This document shows, one piece after another, positions 31,715-39,254 of a stretch of DNA of 61,520 bases. Made by a program: the position numbers and the translations under genes. Below the pieces are notes generated by a model, which saw nothing but the letters and a program-made list of their open reading frames with translations, had not been told where the DNA came from and did not search any database. Position 1 is the first letter of the stretch; each line of letters starts with the position of its first letter. This DNA is from a virus. Location: the IMG/VR virus record IMGVR_UViG_3300036398_003753, positions 1 through 61,520 of that record. One strand, given 5' to 3'.

Positions 31715-32677
31715 ATGGCACATATGATCGACACCACTACAGGCAAGGCCGCCATGGCTTACGCTGGCAATACTCCCTGGCACGGTTTGGGCCAAGCCCT
31801 GACGCCTGATGCATCAATCGAAACATGGACCCGCGAAGCCGGTTTAGATTACACAGTCAAGGAATCCCCCGTACTGTTTCAGACTGACGCGGCCACACTG
31901 CCGGAGGAATTCAAGGGCCGTAAAGTTTTGCACCGCTCAGACACTGGCGGGGCACTGGCTGTAGTGTCTGACGGGTACCGCGTGGTGCAACCAGCTGACG
32001 TTATGGGCTTTTTCGGAAAGCTGGTGGAGCTGGGCGGGTTTCAAATGGAAACCGCCGGAGTGCTCAGCCATGGCCGCCGGGTTTGGGCACTGGCGAAAGT
32101 GAATCAGGGCGCGGATATCGTAGAGGGTGACACCGTGCGCCCTTATGTGCTGCTGGGCACGTCATACGATGGAACAATGGCCACTGTGGCTAAATTCACG
32201 TCAATCCGCGTAGTGTGCAATAACACCATTACCGCGGCATTAGGCCGGGAAAATGCTGGCACTGTTCGAGTGCTGCACTCTGAGCGCTTTAACCCTGACG
32301 CGGTCCGCATGGAGCTGGGCATTGTGGGCGATAACTGGGAGCGGTTTTTGATCCAGTCTCGCAAGCTGGCGGGCGAAAACTTGTCAGCAACTGATGCCGA
32401 TATGTTTGTTCGTTCGCTGCTGCAGCCATACCACACCAGCAAGGTGCCAATGAATGAAACCCGCGGATATAAGCGGATTATGGAATTGTTCAACGGCCAG
32501 GCTATCGGCGCGGATATCCCCGGGGTGTCTGGCACCCGCTGGGCTATGCTCAACGCTGTGACCGAAATGGTGGACCATGAGCGGGGCCGTTCGAACAATA
32601 CCCGCATGGAGTCCGCATGGTTTGGCACTGGCGCGGCCATTAAAAATAAGGCACTGGAGCTGTTAGCTGTTAACTAA
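31715..32677 (+). CDS. DUF932 / phage-plasmid-like protein (TIGR03299 type)
   Basis: A 320-residue protein. NTPWHGLGQALTPDASIETW, YRVVQPADVMGFF, the long GRRVWALAKVN segment and FTSIRVVCNNTITAAL are the signature of the DUF932/TIGR03299 family found on phages and plasmids. The function is unknown; family members are often expressed early or near mobile-element replication modules. It has its own promoter cassette and is closed by a terminator at 32715. Occurrence on plasmids fits the phage-plasmid idea. Confidence 0.85.
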   Translation: MAHMIDTTTGKAAMAYAGNTPWHGLGQALTPDASIETWTREAGLDYTVKESPVLFQTDAATLPEEFKGRKVLHRSDTGGALAVVSDGYRVVQPADVMGFFGKLVELGGFQMETAGVLSHGRRVWALAKVNQGADIVEGDTVRPYVLLGTSYDGTMATVAKFTSIRVVCNNTITAALGRENAGTVRVLHSERFNPDAVRMELGIVGDNWERFLIQSRKLAGENLSATDADMFVRSLLQPYHTSKVPMNETRGYKRIMELFNGQAIGADIPGVSGTRWAMLNAVTEMVDHERGRSNNTRMESAWFGTGAAIKNKALELLAVN

Positions 32678-32714
32678 TGAAAACCCGGGGCCGATAGTCT
32701 CGGGCTATCGAGTG

Positions 32715-32741
32715 AAACCATGCGGAAAACTCATGGTTTTT
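32715..32741 (+). terminator. Rho-independent terminator after DUF932 gene
   Basis: AAACCATG (32715-32722) pairs with CATGGTTT (32732-32739) around a 9-nt loop, followed by TT. It is preceded by a second hairpin, CGATAG/CTATCG. It isolates the following palindrome region from upstream transcription. Confidence 0.7.
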
Positions 32742-32804
32742 CCCGGTTAGTTGCGGCATGGAGAAACCAGGCCCGCGGTCCCCCTCGCTTTTCCCCTAAA
32801 ACGT

Positions 32805-32823
32805 GGCGCGCGCCCCGCGCGCC
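32805..32823. repeat. GC-rich inverted repeat
   Basis: GGCGCGCG and CGCGCGCC separated by CCC, an 8-bp perfect stem of only G and C. It lies 10 bp left of the parS palindrome. Confidence 0.8.
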
Positions 32824-32832
32824 GCGGTCCGT

Positions 32833-32860
32833 GGGCCATGTTTCACGTGAAACATGGCCC
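32833..32860. promoter_or_regulatory. parS-like chromosome partition site in a perfect 28-bp palindrome
   Basis: The core at 32839-32854 is exactly TGTTTCACGTGAAACA, the near-universal ParB binding site of bacterial chromosomes. Flanking GGGCCA and TGGCCC extend the symmetry to 28 bp without a mismatch. It lies in a gene-free region between a terminator and promoter cassette 3. No ParB gene is visible, so the reader would be the host ParB (inference). Confidence 0.88.
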
Positions 32861-32864
32861 GGGC

Positions 32865-32884
32865 CCCGGGGCTATGGCCCCGGG
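32865..32884. repeat. GC-rich inverted repeat
   Basis: CCCGGGGC and GCCCCGGG separated by TATG, an 8-bp perfect stem 4 bp right of the parS palindrome. It forms a cluster of three palindromes within 80 bp. Confidence 0.8.
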
Positions 32885-32928
32885 CGTGGCGATTGATAAA
32901 TTTAATTGGCCGCGGCCCGTGGTGGCCG

Positions 32929-32990
32929 TGCTATAATAGCGGCACTGGTGCGGGGGTCCCCGCACCGGGTAACCTTGAAAGGATAGAGAA
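32929..32990 (+). promoter_or_regulatory. Promoter-hairpin leader cassette 3
   Basis: Extended -10 TGC-TATAAT (32929-32937) without a clear -35. The strong hairpin GGTGCGGG/CCCGCACC (32947-32966) starts about 9 nt later. GAAAGGATAGAG leads to ATG 32992. Confidence 0.75.
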
Positions 32991-32991
32991 A

Positions 32992-33249
32992 ATGCAAATC
33001 GAACAAGTCGCCATGGCCGTGGTCAACGACCCGGCCACCGAACAGGCCCGGCTAATGGCCCTCGCCACCTGGCTCGCTGGCCGGGATAGTGCTGCCGTGC
33101 ATATGCTGCTGATCCCGGTTTTTGCTGAGCTTCGCAAACCGATTTATGAGGGCGTCCAGTTTGACGGGTCGTCATGGCAAGCCGCCGCCCGGGTGCTGGA
33201 TTGGCAGATTGATAACGCTATCGCTGAGCGTGAAGGGGGTGCAGCATGA
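32992..33249 (+). CDS. Hypothetical early accessory protein (85 aa)
   Basis: It starts MQIEQVAMAVVNDPATEQAR and is mostly helical, ending AIAEREGGAA. No family is recognised. ATG 32992 follows GAAAGGATAGAG of cassette 3; a longer frame from 32854 is rejected because it crosses the promoter and parS palindrome. It overlaps the next gene by ATGA. Confidence 0.65.
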   Translation: MQIEQVAMAVVNDPATEQARLMALATWLAGRDSAAVHMLLIPVFAELRKPIYEGVQFDGSSWQAAARVLDWQIDNAIAEREGGAA

Positions 33250-33470
33250 TCGAATTCGCCGCCCGTCCTACCGCCGCCCAGATCACCGCCGCCATTAAGC
33301 AGGGCCTGGCCCGGCGAGACCGGGCCATTGAGATTCGCTGGGGGGAAAACTGGATCGAGGTTATCTGGACCCCGCACGGCCTGATCGGGTCCGGGTGGAT
33401 CGGTAAGCACTCGGGGCAAGATATCGCCGAAGATATTGCAAGAAAGTTCCCCGCACTGGTGGAAGCCTGA
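33246..33470 (+). CDS. Hypothetical accessory protein (74 aa)
   Basis: An alpha/beta micro-protein: helix PTAAQITAAIKQGLARRDRA, then strands IEIRWGENWIEVIWTPHG and a second helix IAEDIARKFPALVEA, like a small double-stranded-RNA-binding or ferredoxin-like fold. The function is unknown. It is the second gene of the cassette 3 unit; the next promoter overlaps its stop. Confidence 0.62.
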   Translation: MIEFAARPTAAQITAAIKQGLARRDRAIEIRWGENWIEVIWTPHGLIGSGWIGKHSGQDIAEDIARKFPALVEA

Positions 33471-33520
33471 TATAATAGTGGCACTGGGGCAGCGGCCCCA
33501 GTATCAACCCAGAAAGGATA
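33468..33520 (+). promoter_or_regulatory. Promoter-hairpin leader cassette 4
   Basis: Extended -10 TGA-TATAAT (33468-33476). Six nt later, ACTGGGGC-AGCG-GCCCCAGT (33483-33502) forms an 8-bp hairpin. GAAAGGATAGAG precedes ATG 33526. Confidence 0.78.
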
Positions 33521-33525
33521 GAGTC

Positions 33526-33930
33526 ATGACAAACCCATTCGCACAACACCGCTCAGCCCTGTTCGCGGAGCGCGAGACAATTGACGAAGCTCTCAATTAT
33601 GCCCATGAGGTGCTCGCCTCACTGGTGGGTAGCGACCGCGCTGCTGCCATGACCGCGGTCATGGTGCTGGTCAACACTGCCGCGAAACTCTGGCCTGCAC
33701 CTGTCCAGGCGGATCCGGCCCGTGCCCTACTGGCGGACATTGTCCGCCAAATGGTCGAGGAGACTGTCGGAGATCTCGACTCCAAAATGGACGCGTGGGC
33801 GATGAACTCGCTGGTGTTCGAAGACGCATGCGACAGCCGGGTCGAGCGCTGGATCGAGAATGAGCTAGACATCAGTGACCAGATCGAGAGCGCCATTACG
33901 GAAATGGACCTAGTGGTAAGAGTCCGATAA
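33526..33930 (+). CDS. Hypothetical accessory protein (134 aa)
   Basis: It starts MTNPFAQHRSALFAERETID and is predicted all-helical and acidic toward the C-terminus (VERWIENELDISDQIESAIT). No known domain. It is a single-gene unit behind cassette 4. The individually promoted, early-style position suggests a host-interaction role, unproven. Confidence 0.65.
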   Translation: MTNPFAQHRSALFAERETIDEALNYAHEVLASLVGSDRAAAMTAVMVLVNTAAKLWPAPVQADPARALLADIVRQMVEETVGDLDSKMDAWAMNSLVFEDACDSRVERWIENELDISDQIESAITEMDLVVRVR

Positions 33931-33936
33931 AAATAT

Positions 33937-34012
33937 TTGACACGGGGCCAAAACCCCGTGTTATAATAGTCCCACTGTGTCAACCGACACAGTACAACCA
34001 ACCATAGAGGAT
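33937..34012 (+). promoter_or_regulatory. Promoter-hairpin leader cassette 5 with operator-like spacer
   Basis: TTGACA (33937) and TATAAT (33962-33967) are 19 bp apart. The interval is filled by the inverted repeat ACACGGGG/CCCCGTGT (33940-33961), which could be an operator or could twist the spacer. ACTGTGTC-AACC-GACACAGT (33974-33993) forms the leader hairpin 6 nt after the -10, then AGAGGATAGAG and ATG 34020. Confidence 0.75.
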
Positions 34013-34019
34013 AGAGACC

Positions 34020-34322
34020 ATGAGCAAGATCATCACAATCGACAGCAGCCGTTACATCCTGCCAGAGGGCATGACCACTAAAGACATTCAAGCATTGGCA
34101 GGCATGCTGATCAGTCTGACTAAGGTGGAGCACTGCTACCTGTACCCCAACTATGACAGCCTGTTTTATGCGGGTGAAGGTGTCCAGGTGGGCGTGAGCA
34201 CTGCTACACTCATGACCAAAGAAGAGGCGAAGGCCAAAAGCGCCGCGAGCCGCGAAGCAGAAGACGCGAAGAAAGCAGCGCAGGCAGCTGGAGATCTGCT
34301 GACAGCGCATGTAGTCAGCTAA
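34020..34322 (+). CDS. Hypothetical accessory protein (100 aa)
   Basis: It starts MSKIITIDSSRYILPEGMTT, a beta/alpha N-terminus, with a C-terminal charged Ala/Lys helix (KEEAKAKSAASREAEDAKKA). No family is recognised. It is the last of the cassette-driven genes and is followed by two hairpins, including a strong terminator. Confidence 0.65.
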   Translation: MSKIITIDSSRYILPEGMTTKDIQALAGMLISLTKVEHCYLYPNYDSLFYAGEGVQVGVSTATLMTKEEAKAKSAASREAEDAKKAAQAAGDLLTAHVVS

Positions 34323-34361
34323 GGCATAGGGGCCACGGCCCCTAGCACACTCTGACCCACT

Positions 34362-34389
34362 CGCCTGTCGCGCCAGCGACAGGCGTTTT
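34362..34389 (+). terminator. Rho-independent terminator before terminase large subunit
   Basis: A 10-bp stem CGCCTGTCGC / GCGACAGGCG with a GCCA loop, then TTTT. An additional hairpin AGGGGCC-AC-GGCCCCT lies at 34328-34343. It separates early accessory units from the late operon. Confidence 0.85.
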
Positions 34390-34647
34390 CCCCGAATTTT
34401 TTCCCTCAAATGGTGGTGGCGGGGGTGGGTGGGCCCGCCTTACCTCTACGTGTGTATCTATCTATGACTTTCAGACAGGGGGAGGGCCATAAACAACCCG
34501 TCAGTAATAGAGATCAACCTATGTCCTATTTCTGCCCCAGATTTTGTCCAGGAAAACTTGACCCCCCCCACCCCCTAAAACAGGCCCCCTTGTTTTCAAA
34601 ACGCCAACCCCGGGTTAGTATTCGCAAAATTCAAAACCTGGTCCACG
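34390..34647. other. Non-coding stretch upstream of terL (late promoter / packaging-site candidate)
   Basis: No supported gene. It contains strand-asymmetric runs: G-rich at 34411-34435, CT-rich at 34440-34470, and C-rich (CCCCCCCCACCCCC type) at 34560-34595. I see no clean -35/-10. Its place between an isolated terminator and terL makes it a candidate for the late promoter or a pac site. Confidence 0.4.
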
Positions 34648-36117
34648 ATGCACAACACTTTGCCCAAAGATGCCGAAGAAGAAATGCTGCGCCTGCAACT
34701 GCGGCTCCAGCTCCTCGAGGCGCACGAAAAGTCCACCAATAACTTCCTGGACTTCTGCCGTTTTGTCTGGCCCGAAATGCTTGTTGGGGAACACCACCGC
34801 ATCATCGCGAAAGCCCTTGACCGAGTCATCTCTGGCGAATGCAAACGCTTGATGATTGCGATGCCTCCCCGGCACGGTAAGTCACAAATGGGCAGCTATC
34901 TGTTTCCTGCTTACGTCATGGGGAAAAAACCCGACGCCAAGCTGATCGTCGGCTCGCACACCGCGGAGCTCGCTCAACGCTTCGGTCGTATGATCCGAAA
35001 CCTCGTGGACGACGAGAAGTACAAAGAGCTCTTCCCTGGCATGCAGCTGTCCATTGACTCCAAGGCTGCTGGTCGGTGGAACACGGCCCAAGGCGGTGAA
35101 GCCTTCTTCATTGGTAAGGGCGGCGCGATGACCGGGCGCGGCGGTAATATTGTCATCTTGGACGACATCTTGGACGAACAGGACGCTCTGTCTGACACGG
35201 CCATGGAGAACACGTGGGAGTGGTACACCTCTGGTCCTCGTCAGCGATTGCAGCCAGGCGGCGCGATCATTGTGATCAACACCCGTTGGAAGACAGACGA
35301 CCTCTCTGGCCGCCTGTTGAAACAGCAGGGATACCTGAAGTCTGATCAGTGGGAAGTGCTGGAGTTCCCTGCAATCCTTCCCAGCAACAAACCCCTCTGG
35401 CCAGAGTATTGGCCGATTGAGGAACTGGAGAAGGTCAAGGTCTCCATTGGTCTGAAGAAGTGGAACGCCCAGTGGCAGCAGCAACCCACGAACGACGAAG
35501 GTGCTGTCTTGAAGCGCAACTGGTGGCGCAAGTGGACACACGACGATCCGCCGTACTGTGAATACATGCTGCAGACCATGGACACGGCGTACTCCAAAAA
35601 GGAGACCGCCGACTTCTCGGTCATCGCAACGTGGGGCGTGTTCACCCCTGATGCTGACTCGGGCCCCAACCTCATCTTGCTGAACGTGCGCAAGGGTCGC
35701 TGGGATTTCCCGGAACTGAAAAGAGTCGCGCGCGACGAGTACCAGTATTGGAAGCCCGATAACGTCCTGATCGAGGCCAAGGCCACCGGCACGCCACTCC
35801 AGCAGGAACTCCGCCGGATCGGGGTCCCCGTCACGATGTACTCTCCTGGCGGAAGGCGGGCCGGGCAGGATAAGCTGGCACGTGCGAACGCGGTTGCACC
35901 TCTGTTGGAATCGGGCATGGTTTGGTATCCCGAGGGCAAGGAATGGGCCGAGGAGCTTGTTGAGGAATGCGCGGCCTTTCCCAACGGTGCCAATGATGAC
36001 CAGGTGGACGTTACGACAATGGCTTTGGCCAGATTCCGTCAGGGCAACTTTGTTGCTTTGGACTCGGACGACAACGACGAGCCGGAGCCATCAACCGAGG
36101 CGGTTGAGTATTATTGA
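34648..36117 (+). CDS. terL: Terminase large subunit
   Basis: A 489-residue packaging motor. The Walker A variant is MPPRHGKS (72-79) and Walker B is IVILDDILDE (Asp172, Asp173). The C-terminal RNase H-like nuclease has MDTAYSKKE (Asp312), VLIEAKATG and GANDDQVDV (Asp near 450). All ATPase and nuclease motifs are present. The SD is poor (ACCTGGTCCACG), so initiation may be weak. It is the first gene of the late operon. The small subunit is 4.2 kb upstream. Confidence 0.94.
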   Translation: MHNTLPKDAEEEMLRLQLRLQLLEAHEKSTNNFLDFCRFVWPEMLVGEHHRIIAKALDRVISGECKRLMIAMPPRHGKSQMGSYLFPAYVMGKKPDAKLIVGSHTAELAQRFGRMIRNLVDDEKYKELFPGMQLSIDSKAAGRWNTAQGGEAFFIGKGGAMTGRGGNIVILDDILDEQDALSDTAMENTWEWYTSGPRQRLQPGGAIIVINTRWKTDDLSGRLLKQQGYLKSDQWEVLEFPAILPSNKPLWPEYWPIEELEKVKVSIGLKKWNAQWQQQPTNDEGAVLKRNWWRKWTHDDPPYCEYMLQTMDTAYSKKETADFSVIATWGVFTPDADSGPNLILLNVRKGRWDFPELKRVARDEYQYWKPDNVLIEAKATGTPLQQELRRIGVPVTMYSPGGRRAGQDKLARANAVAPLLESGMVWYPEGKEWAEELVEECAAFPNGANDDQVDVTTMALARFRQGNFVALDSDDNDEPEPSTEAVEYY

Positions 36118-36161
36118 CAGCGGGACTAAAATGGCCCATCTTCTCTCACGGACCACGAACC

Positions 36162-39100
36162 ATGTCCCAAGAACTGTCTGACAAGATCCGTGCTGCTGCG
36201 CAGGCCAAGAACATTGATCCAGATGTGGCTTTGGCTATTGCAAGGGCGGAGAGTGCGCTCAAGCCCACGGCCAAGGCCAAGACGTCCACTGCGGGTGGAT
36301 TGTTTCAGGTGGTGGATGACACGTGGAAGGAGTTTGGTGGAAAGCCTGGCAAGAAGTTTGATGCGGATGAGAACATTCGTGTGGGCACGGATGTCATTGC
36401 AAAGAACGCGCAGACACTTAAGAGTTTCCTGAACCGCGATCCGCGGCCCGCGGAAATCTACGCAGCCCACTACTTCGGCCCCACTGGGGCGAAGAACTTT
36501 TTGTCTGCGGAGCCTGGCACGCCGATGGAGAAGATTTTTTCGGAAAAGGTGATCAGGGCCAATCCGAACTTAAAGGGCAAGACCTCTGATCAGGTGATGG
36601 CTCAACTGGAAACCAAGATGGGTGGACGCCCTGCTGCCCCCACTGTTTCACGTGAAACATCCGAGCCTCCCGCAAGAAAACCTCTGCCCCCTTCTTTGCC
36701 TCCAATGGCTGCCGCTCCGATGAAGGAGCAGGTTGCAAGTCTTGGCCCGGGCTACCAAGCAGCGCTGGCTCTGTCCTTCCTGTCGGACTCGGATGACAAG
36801 CCTGAGCGGGACGTGGAAAAGGAACCGGGGATCGCGGAGCAGTGGCTGGCGCAAACCGCAACGCGGCCCTCGGTCATGGCGCAGTTCACTGACCTGAGTA
36901 TCAAATCCCCGTTTGCCGAACCCCAGCAGCCTCAGATGCTGGCTGATGGCGGGGAGGTCAAGGAGCCTGGCTTGCTATCGGTGCCGACATATTCCAGGAC
37001 GGTGAGCTACGAAATGTACCCTGGGCAGGAAGGGCAGTTTGATCAACGCGACGCGGCCCGGCATATGCTGGCTTCTGGCACGTTGGCTCGCAAATATGGC
37101 CCCACTGCGGCGGAGATGATGGGCAAAATGCATGAGATCGGCACGTCGCCGCTCAAATTCCTGGGCTCCAAGCTGGGTATTTCCGAGATGCCAGTGGATT
37201 ATGAGCAGGATTTGCACAACAACCGCATCGGGATTGAGCTGGCCAGGCGCTCCAAGAGTCAAAAGGACTTGGAAGATTTGGTCCAACAGATGGCGGAGCA
37301 AGCTCGGGGTCAGCGCACAGAGGGAAAACCTTGGACAGGACGCCCTGTTCGCCGCGCGGACGGCGGTTCGGCAGAGCCAACCCCTGAGGAAATCGCTGCG
37401 GCAAGCCGTCCGGCCACTGTCAACCCCAATATTCAGCGCCAAGGCGAGGCTGCCAGGAGACTGGCAGCGATGCGGGACGTAAATACACTGCCCGATCCAC
37501 GTACCTATGCCGCTGTTTCCGGATTTTTGGGCCAAGCACCGGACGAAATGGGTTTTTCTGCCCTGCATCCGGACCGTGAGGGCATAAAAAGGGCGGGGCA
37601 AGCTGGTTTTGGCATTGGAACCGCGCTCCAAGTCGCTCCAATCGTGGGCGGAGCGATGAAATTGGCCAACATCGGACCGAGTTCCGGGGGTAGAACCACT
37701 GCGGCGCAACAATTAGGCGCTGTTCGCACGCGGGGCACGCCTCTTATGATGGGTTATGGGAACACGCGGGGCCCGGATGGGGCATTGCCTTCCATGAACC
37801 AGGCCGAACAGTACGTCAAAAACGAAATTGCCATAACTGGCGACCCAAAATTAAACGATTGGCTCTCAAATAGGGTGACGTCCTACCTGCGCCGGGATTT
37901 TGCCACTCCGGACGACCAGTTTGTCAAGGCTGCGGACGCCAATCAGCTGCTACATTTCGTAAATAAGCCAACAAAGCGCGTTGACTTGGACCCATATTAC
38001 GAAAGAATTGAAAACATGTCGGTTGACGTGGGCAGCTTGCCGTATGTGCGTAAAACTCAAGGTTTTAACCCACAGGGTGAGGCTACAACCGCATATGGCA
38101 AGCGGGTGGAAGACTTGACGGATGCCTCAGCGTGGCCCGTGGAGCTTCAAGACATAACCTCACCAGGGTTGATTCCTCCCAGCATGCGCAACATGGTAGA
38201 AACCAATCCATCAGCACGGTTGACGGAGCTTGGGACAAACATTGACGAGACGTTGCAGCTTGATCAGTTGGCAATCGATATGGACAAGATGCGCAGAATG
38301 CCTAAAACCTATTCTGTCTATTCCCAGCCCCCTGTAAAAGTTCCTGAGGAATACATGCTCACAGACGAAGCATTGACGGGGCTCACTCTTGCACAGGCAT
38401 CAAACCGGGTGGCAAAGTTTAAGAACTGGGAAGAACAGACCCGGCTTAATATGGCATCTAGGGCCCTCTTCGAGGACCCTTCTATCAGCCGGACGCCCGC
38501 AGGAGATAAAAGTGTTTGGGTGAATCCAGCAGATTTGCAGGAAAACCCAGCCATGCTTAAACTGGTTACCGATGTGGGCTGCGATGGCGGCTGGTGCACC
38601 AAAGGTGAAACCTATGCTCTGTCTTATGGTAGCGGAGAAAACCGTTTATCCATTTTGATGGACAGCAAGGCGCGCCCCCAGGCACAGATAACGATCACCA
38701 CCAAGCAGTACACCCCAGACGAGTTTATAGCGTCCATGGCAGATGATGAGGTCGTTGCGTTCCGGGCAAAATATCCTGATATTGCCGCGTATCAGACGGA
38801 TGCGATTGCTCGCACGCCAGAGTTCCGCCAGTGGCAGTCGATGAACCCGGACGGTCTTTCAATTACCGAAATCAAAGGCGTCAACAACCAGACGGATTTG
38901 ACAGACGCTCCGTACCTCAAGCAAGTTCAGCAACGAGTCAAGGATCTTGATTCTATGAATGGTTTGCAAAGTGTGGAGAACTTGGATGGAATCAACATGA
39001 CGGATCTGACTAGCCGGTTGTACGGCCATCCGTCTATTGCAAACCGACCCCGAGTCACGAAAGAGGACATGAAGTCAATTCTTGACGAAGCCGCTCGCCT

Positions 39101-39245
39101 TAACGGCGGCAGCCGTTATATTGAAAACGAGAAAAACAAAATTGATCCGCTTTTCCAGCAAGCTGCTGATAACATCCTGGGACCTGAAAAGCGCGCCACA
39201 GGTGGTATGGTAGAGCGCCGCTCGGACGATCGCAAATACCTGTAA
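36162..39245 (+). CDS. Transglycosylase-containing large polyvalent virion protein
   Basis: A 1027-residue protein. Residues about 15-115 form an SLT lytic transglycosylase domain (ALAIARAESAL with Glu30, STAGGLFQVVDDTW, AAHYFGPTGA), which would open peptidoglycan during DNA entry. The rest holds ADGG motifs, helical regions and, at about 800-960, a GGWCTKGETYALSYG...ITEIKGVNNQ block that I associate with domains in large polyvalent proteins delivered with phage or plasmid DNA. The C-terminus GGMVERRSDDRKYL is shared with the next gene. Codons 161-166 (TVSRET) contain a perfect parS site. ATG 36162 is chosen; an earlier in-frame start at 36114 overlaps terL. Confidence 0.72.
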   Translation: MSQELSDKIRAAAQAKNIDPDVALAIARAESALKPTAKAKTSTAGGLFQVVDDTWKEFGGKPGKKFDADENIRVGTDVIAKNAQTLKSFLNRDPRPAEIYAAHYFGPTGAKNFLSAEPGTPMEKIFSEKVIRANPNLKGKTSDQVMAQLETKMGGRPAAPTVSRETSEPPARKPLPPSLPPMAAAPMKEQVASLGPGYQAALALSFLSDSDDKPERDVEKEPGIAEQWLAQTATRPSVMAQFTDLSIKSPFAEPQQPQMLADGGEVKEPGLLSVPTYSRTVSYEMYPGQEGQFDQRDAARHMLASGTLARKYGPTAAEMMGKMHEIGTSPLKFLGSKLGISEMPVDYEQDLHNNRIGIELARRSKSQKDLEDLVQQMAEQARGQRTEGKPWTGRPVRRADGGSAEPTPEEIAAASRPATVNPNIQRQGEAARRLAAMRDVNTLPDPRTYAAVSGFLGQAPDEMGFSALHPDREGIKRAGQAGFGIGTALQVAPIVGGAMKLANIGPSSGGRTTAAQQLGAVRTRGTPLMMGYGNTRGPDGALPSMNQAEQYVKNEIAITGDPKLNDWLSNRVTSYLRRDFATPDDQFVKAADANQLLHFVNKPTKRVDLDPYYERIENMSVDVGSLPYVRKTQGFNPQGEATTAYGKRVEDLTDASAWPVELQDITSPGLIPPSMRNMVETNPSARLTELGTNIDETLQLDQLAIDMDKMRRMPKTYSVYSQPPVKVPEEYMLTDEALTGLTLAQASNRVAKFKNWEEQTRLNMASRALFEDPSISRTPAGDKSVWVNPADLQENPAMLKLVTDVGCDGGWCTKGETYALSYGSGENRLSILMDSKARPQAQITITTKQYTPDEFIASMADDEVVAFRAKYPDIAAYQTDAIARTPEFRQWQSMNPDGLSITEIKGVNNQTDLTDAPYLKQVQQRVKDLDSMNGLQSVENLDGINMTDLTSRLYGHPSIANRPRVTKEDMKSILDEAARLNGGSRYIENEKNKIDPLFQQAADNILGPEKRATGGMVERRSDDRKYL
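36644..36659. promoter_or_regulatory. Second exact parS-like site, inside a virion gene
   Basis: TGTTTCACGTGAAACA, identical to the 32839 site, in the proline-rich linker after the transglycosylase domain. It is 3.8 kb from the first copy. The linker tolerates many sequences, so retention of 16 exact bases points to DNA-level selection (inference). Confidence 0.85.
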
Positions 39246-39254
39246 GGACGCCCC

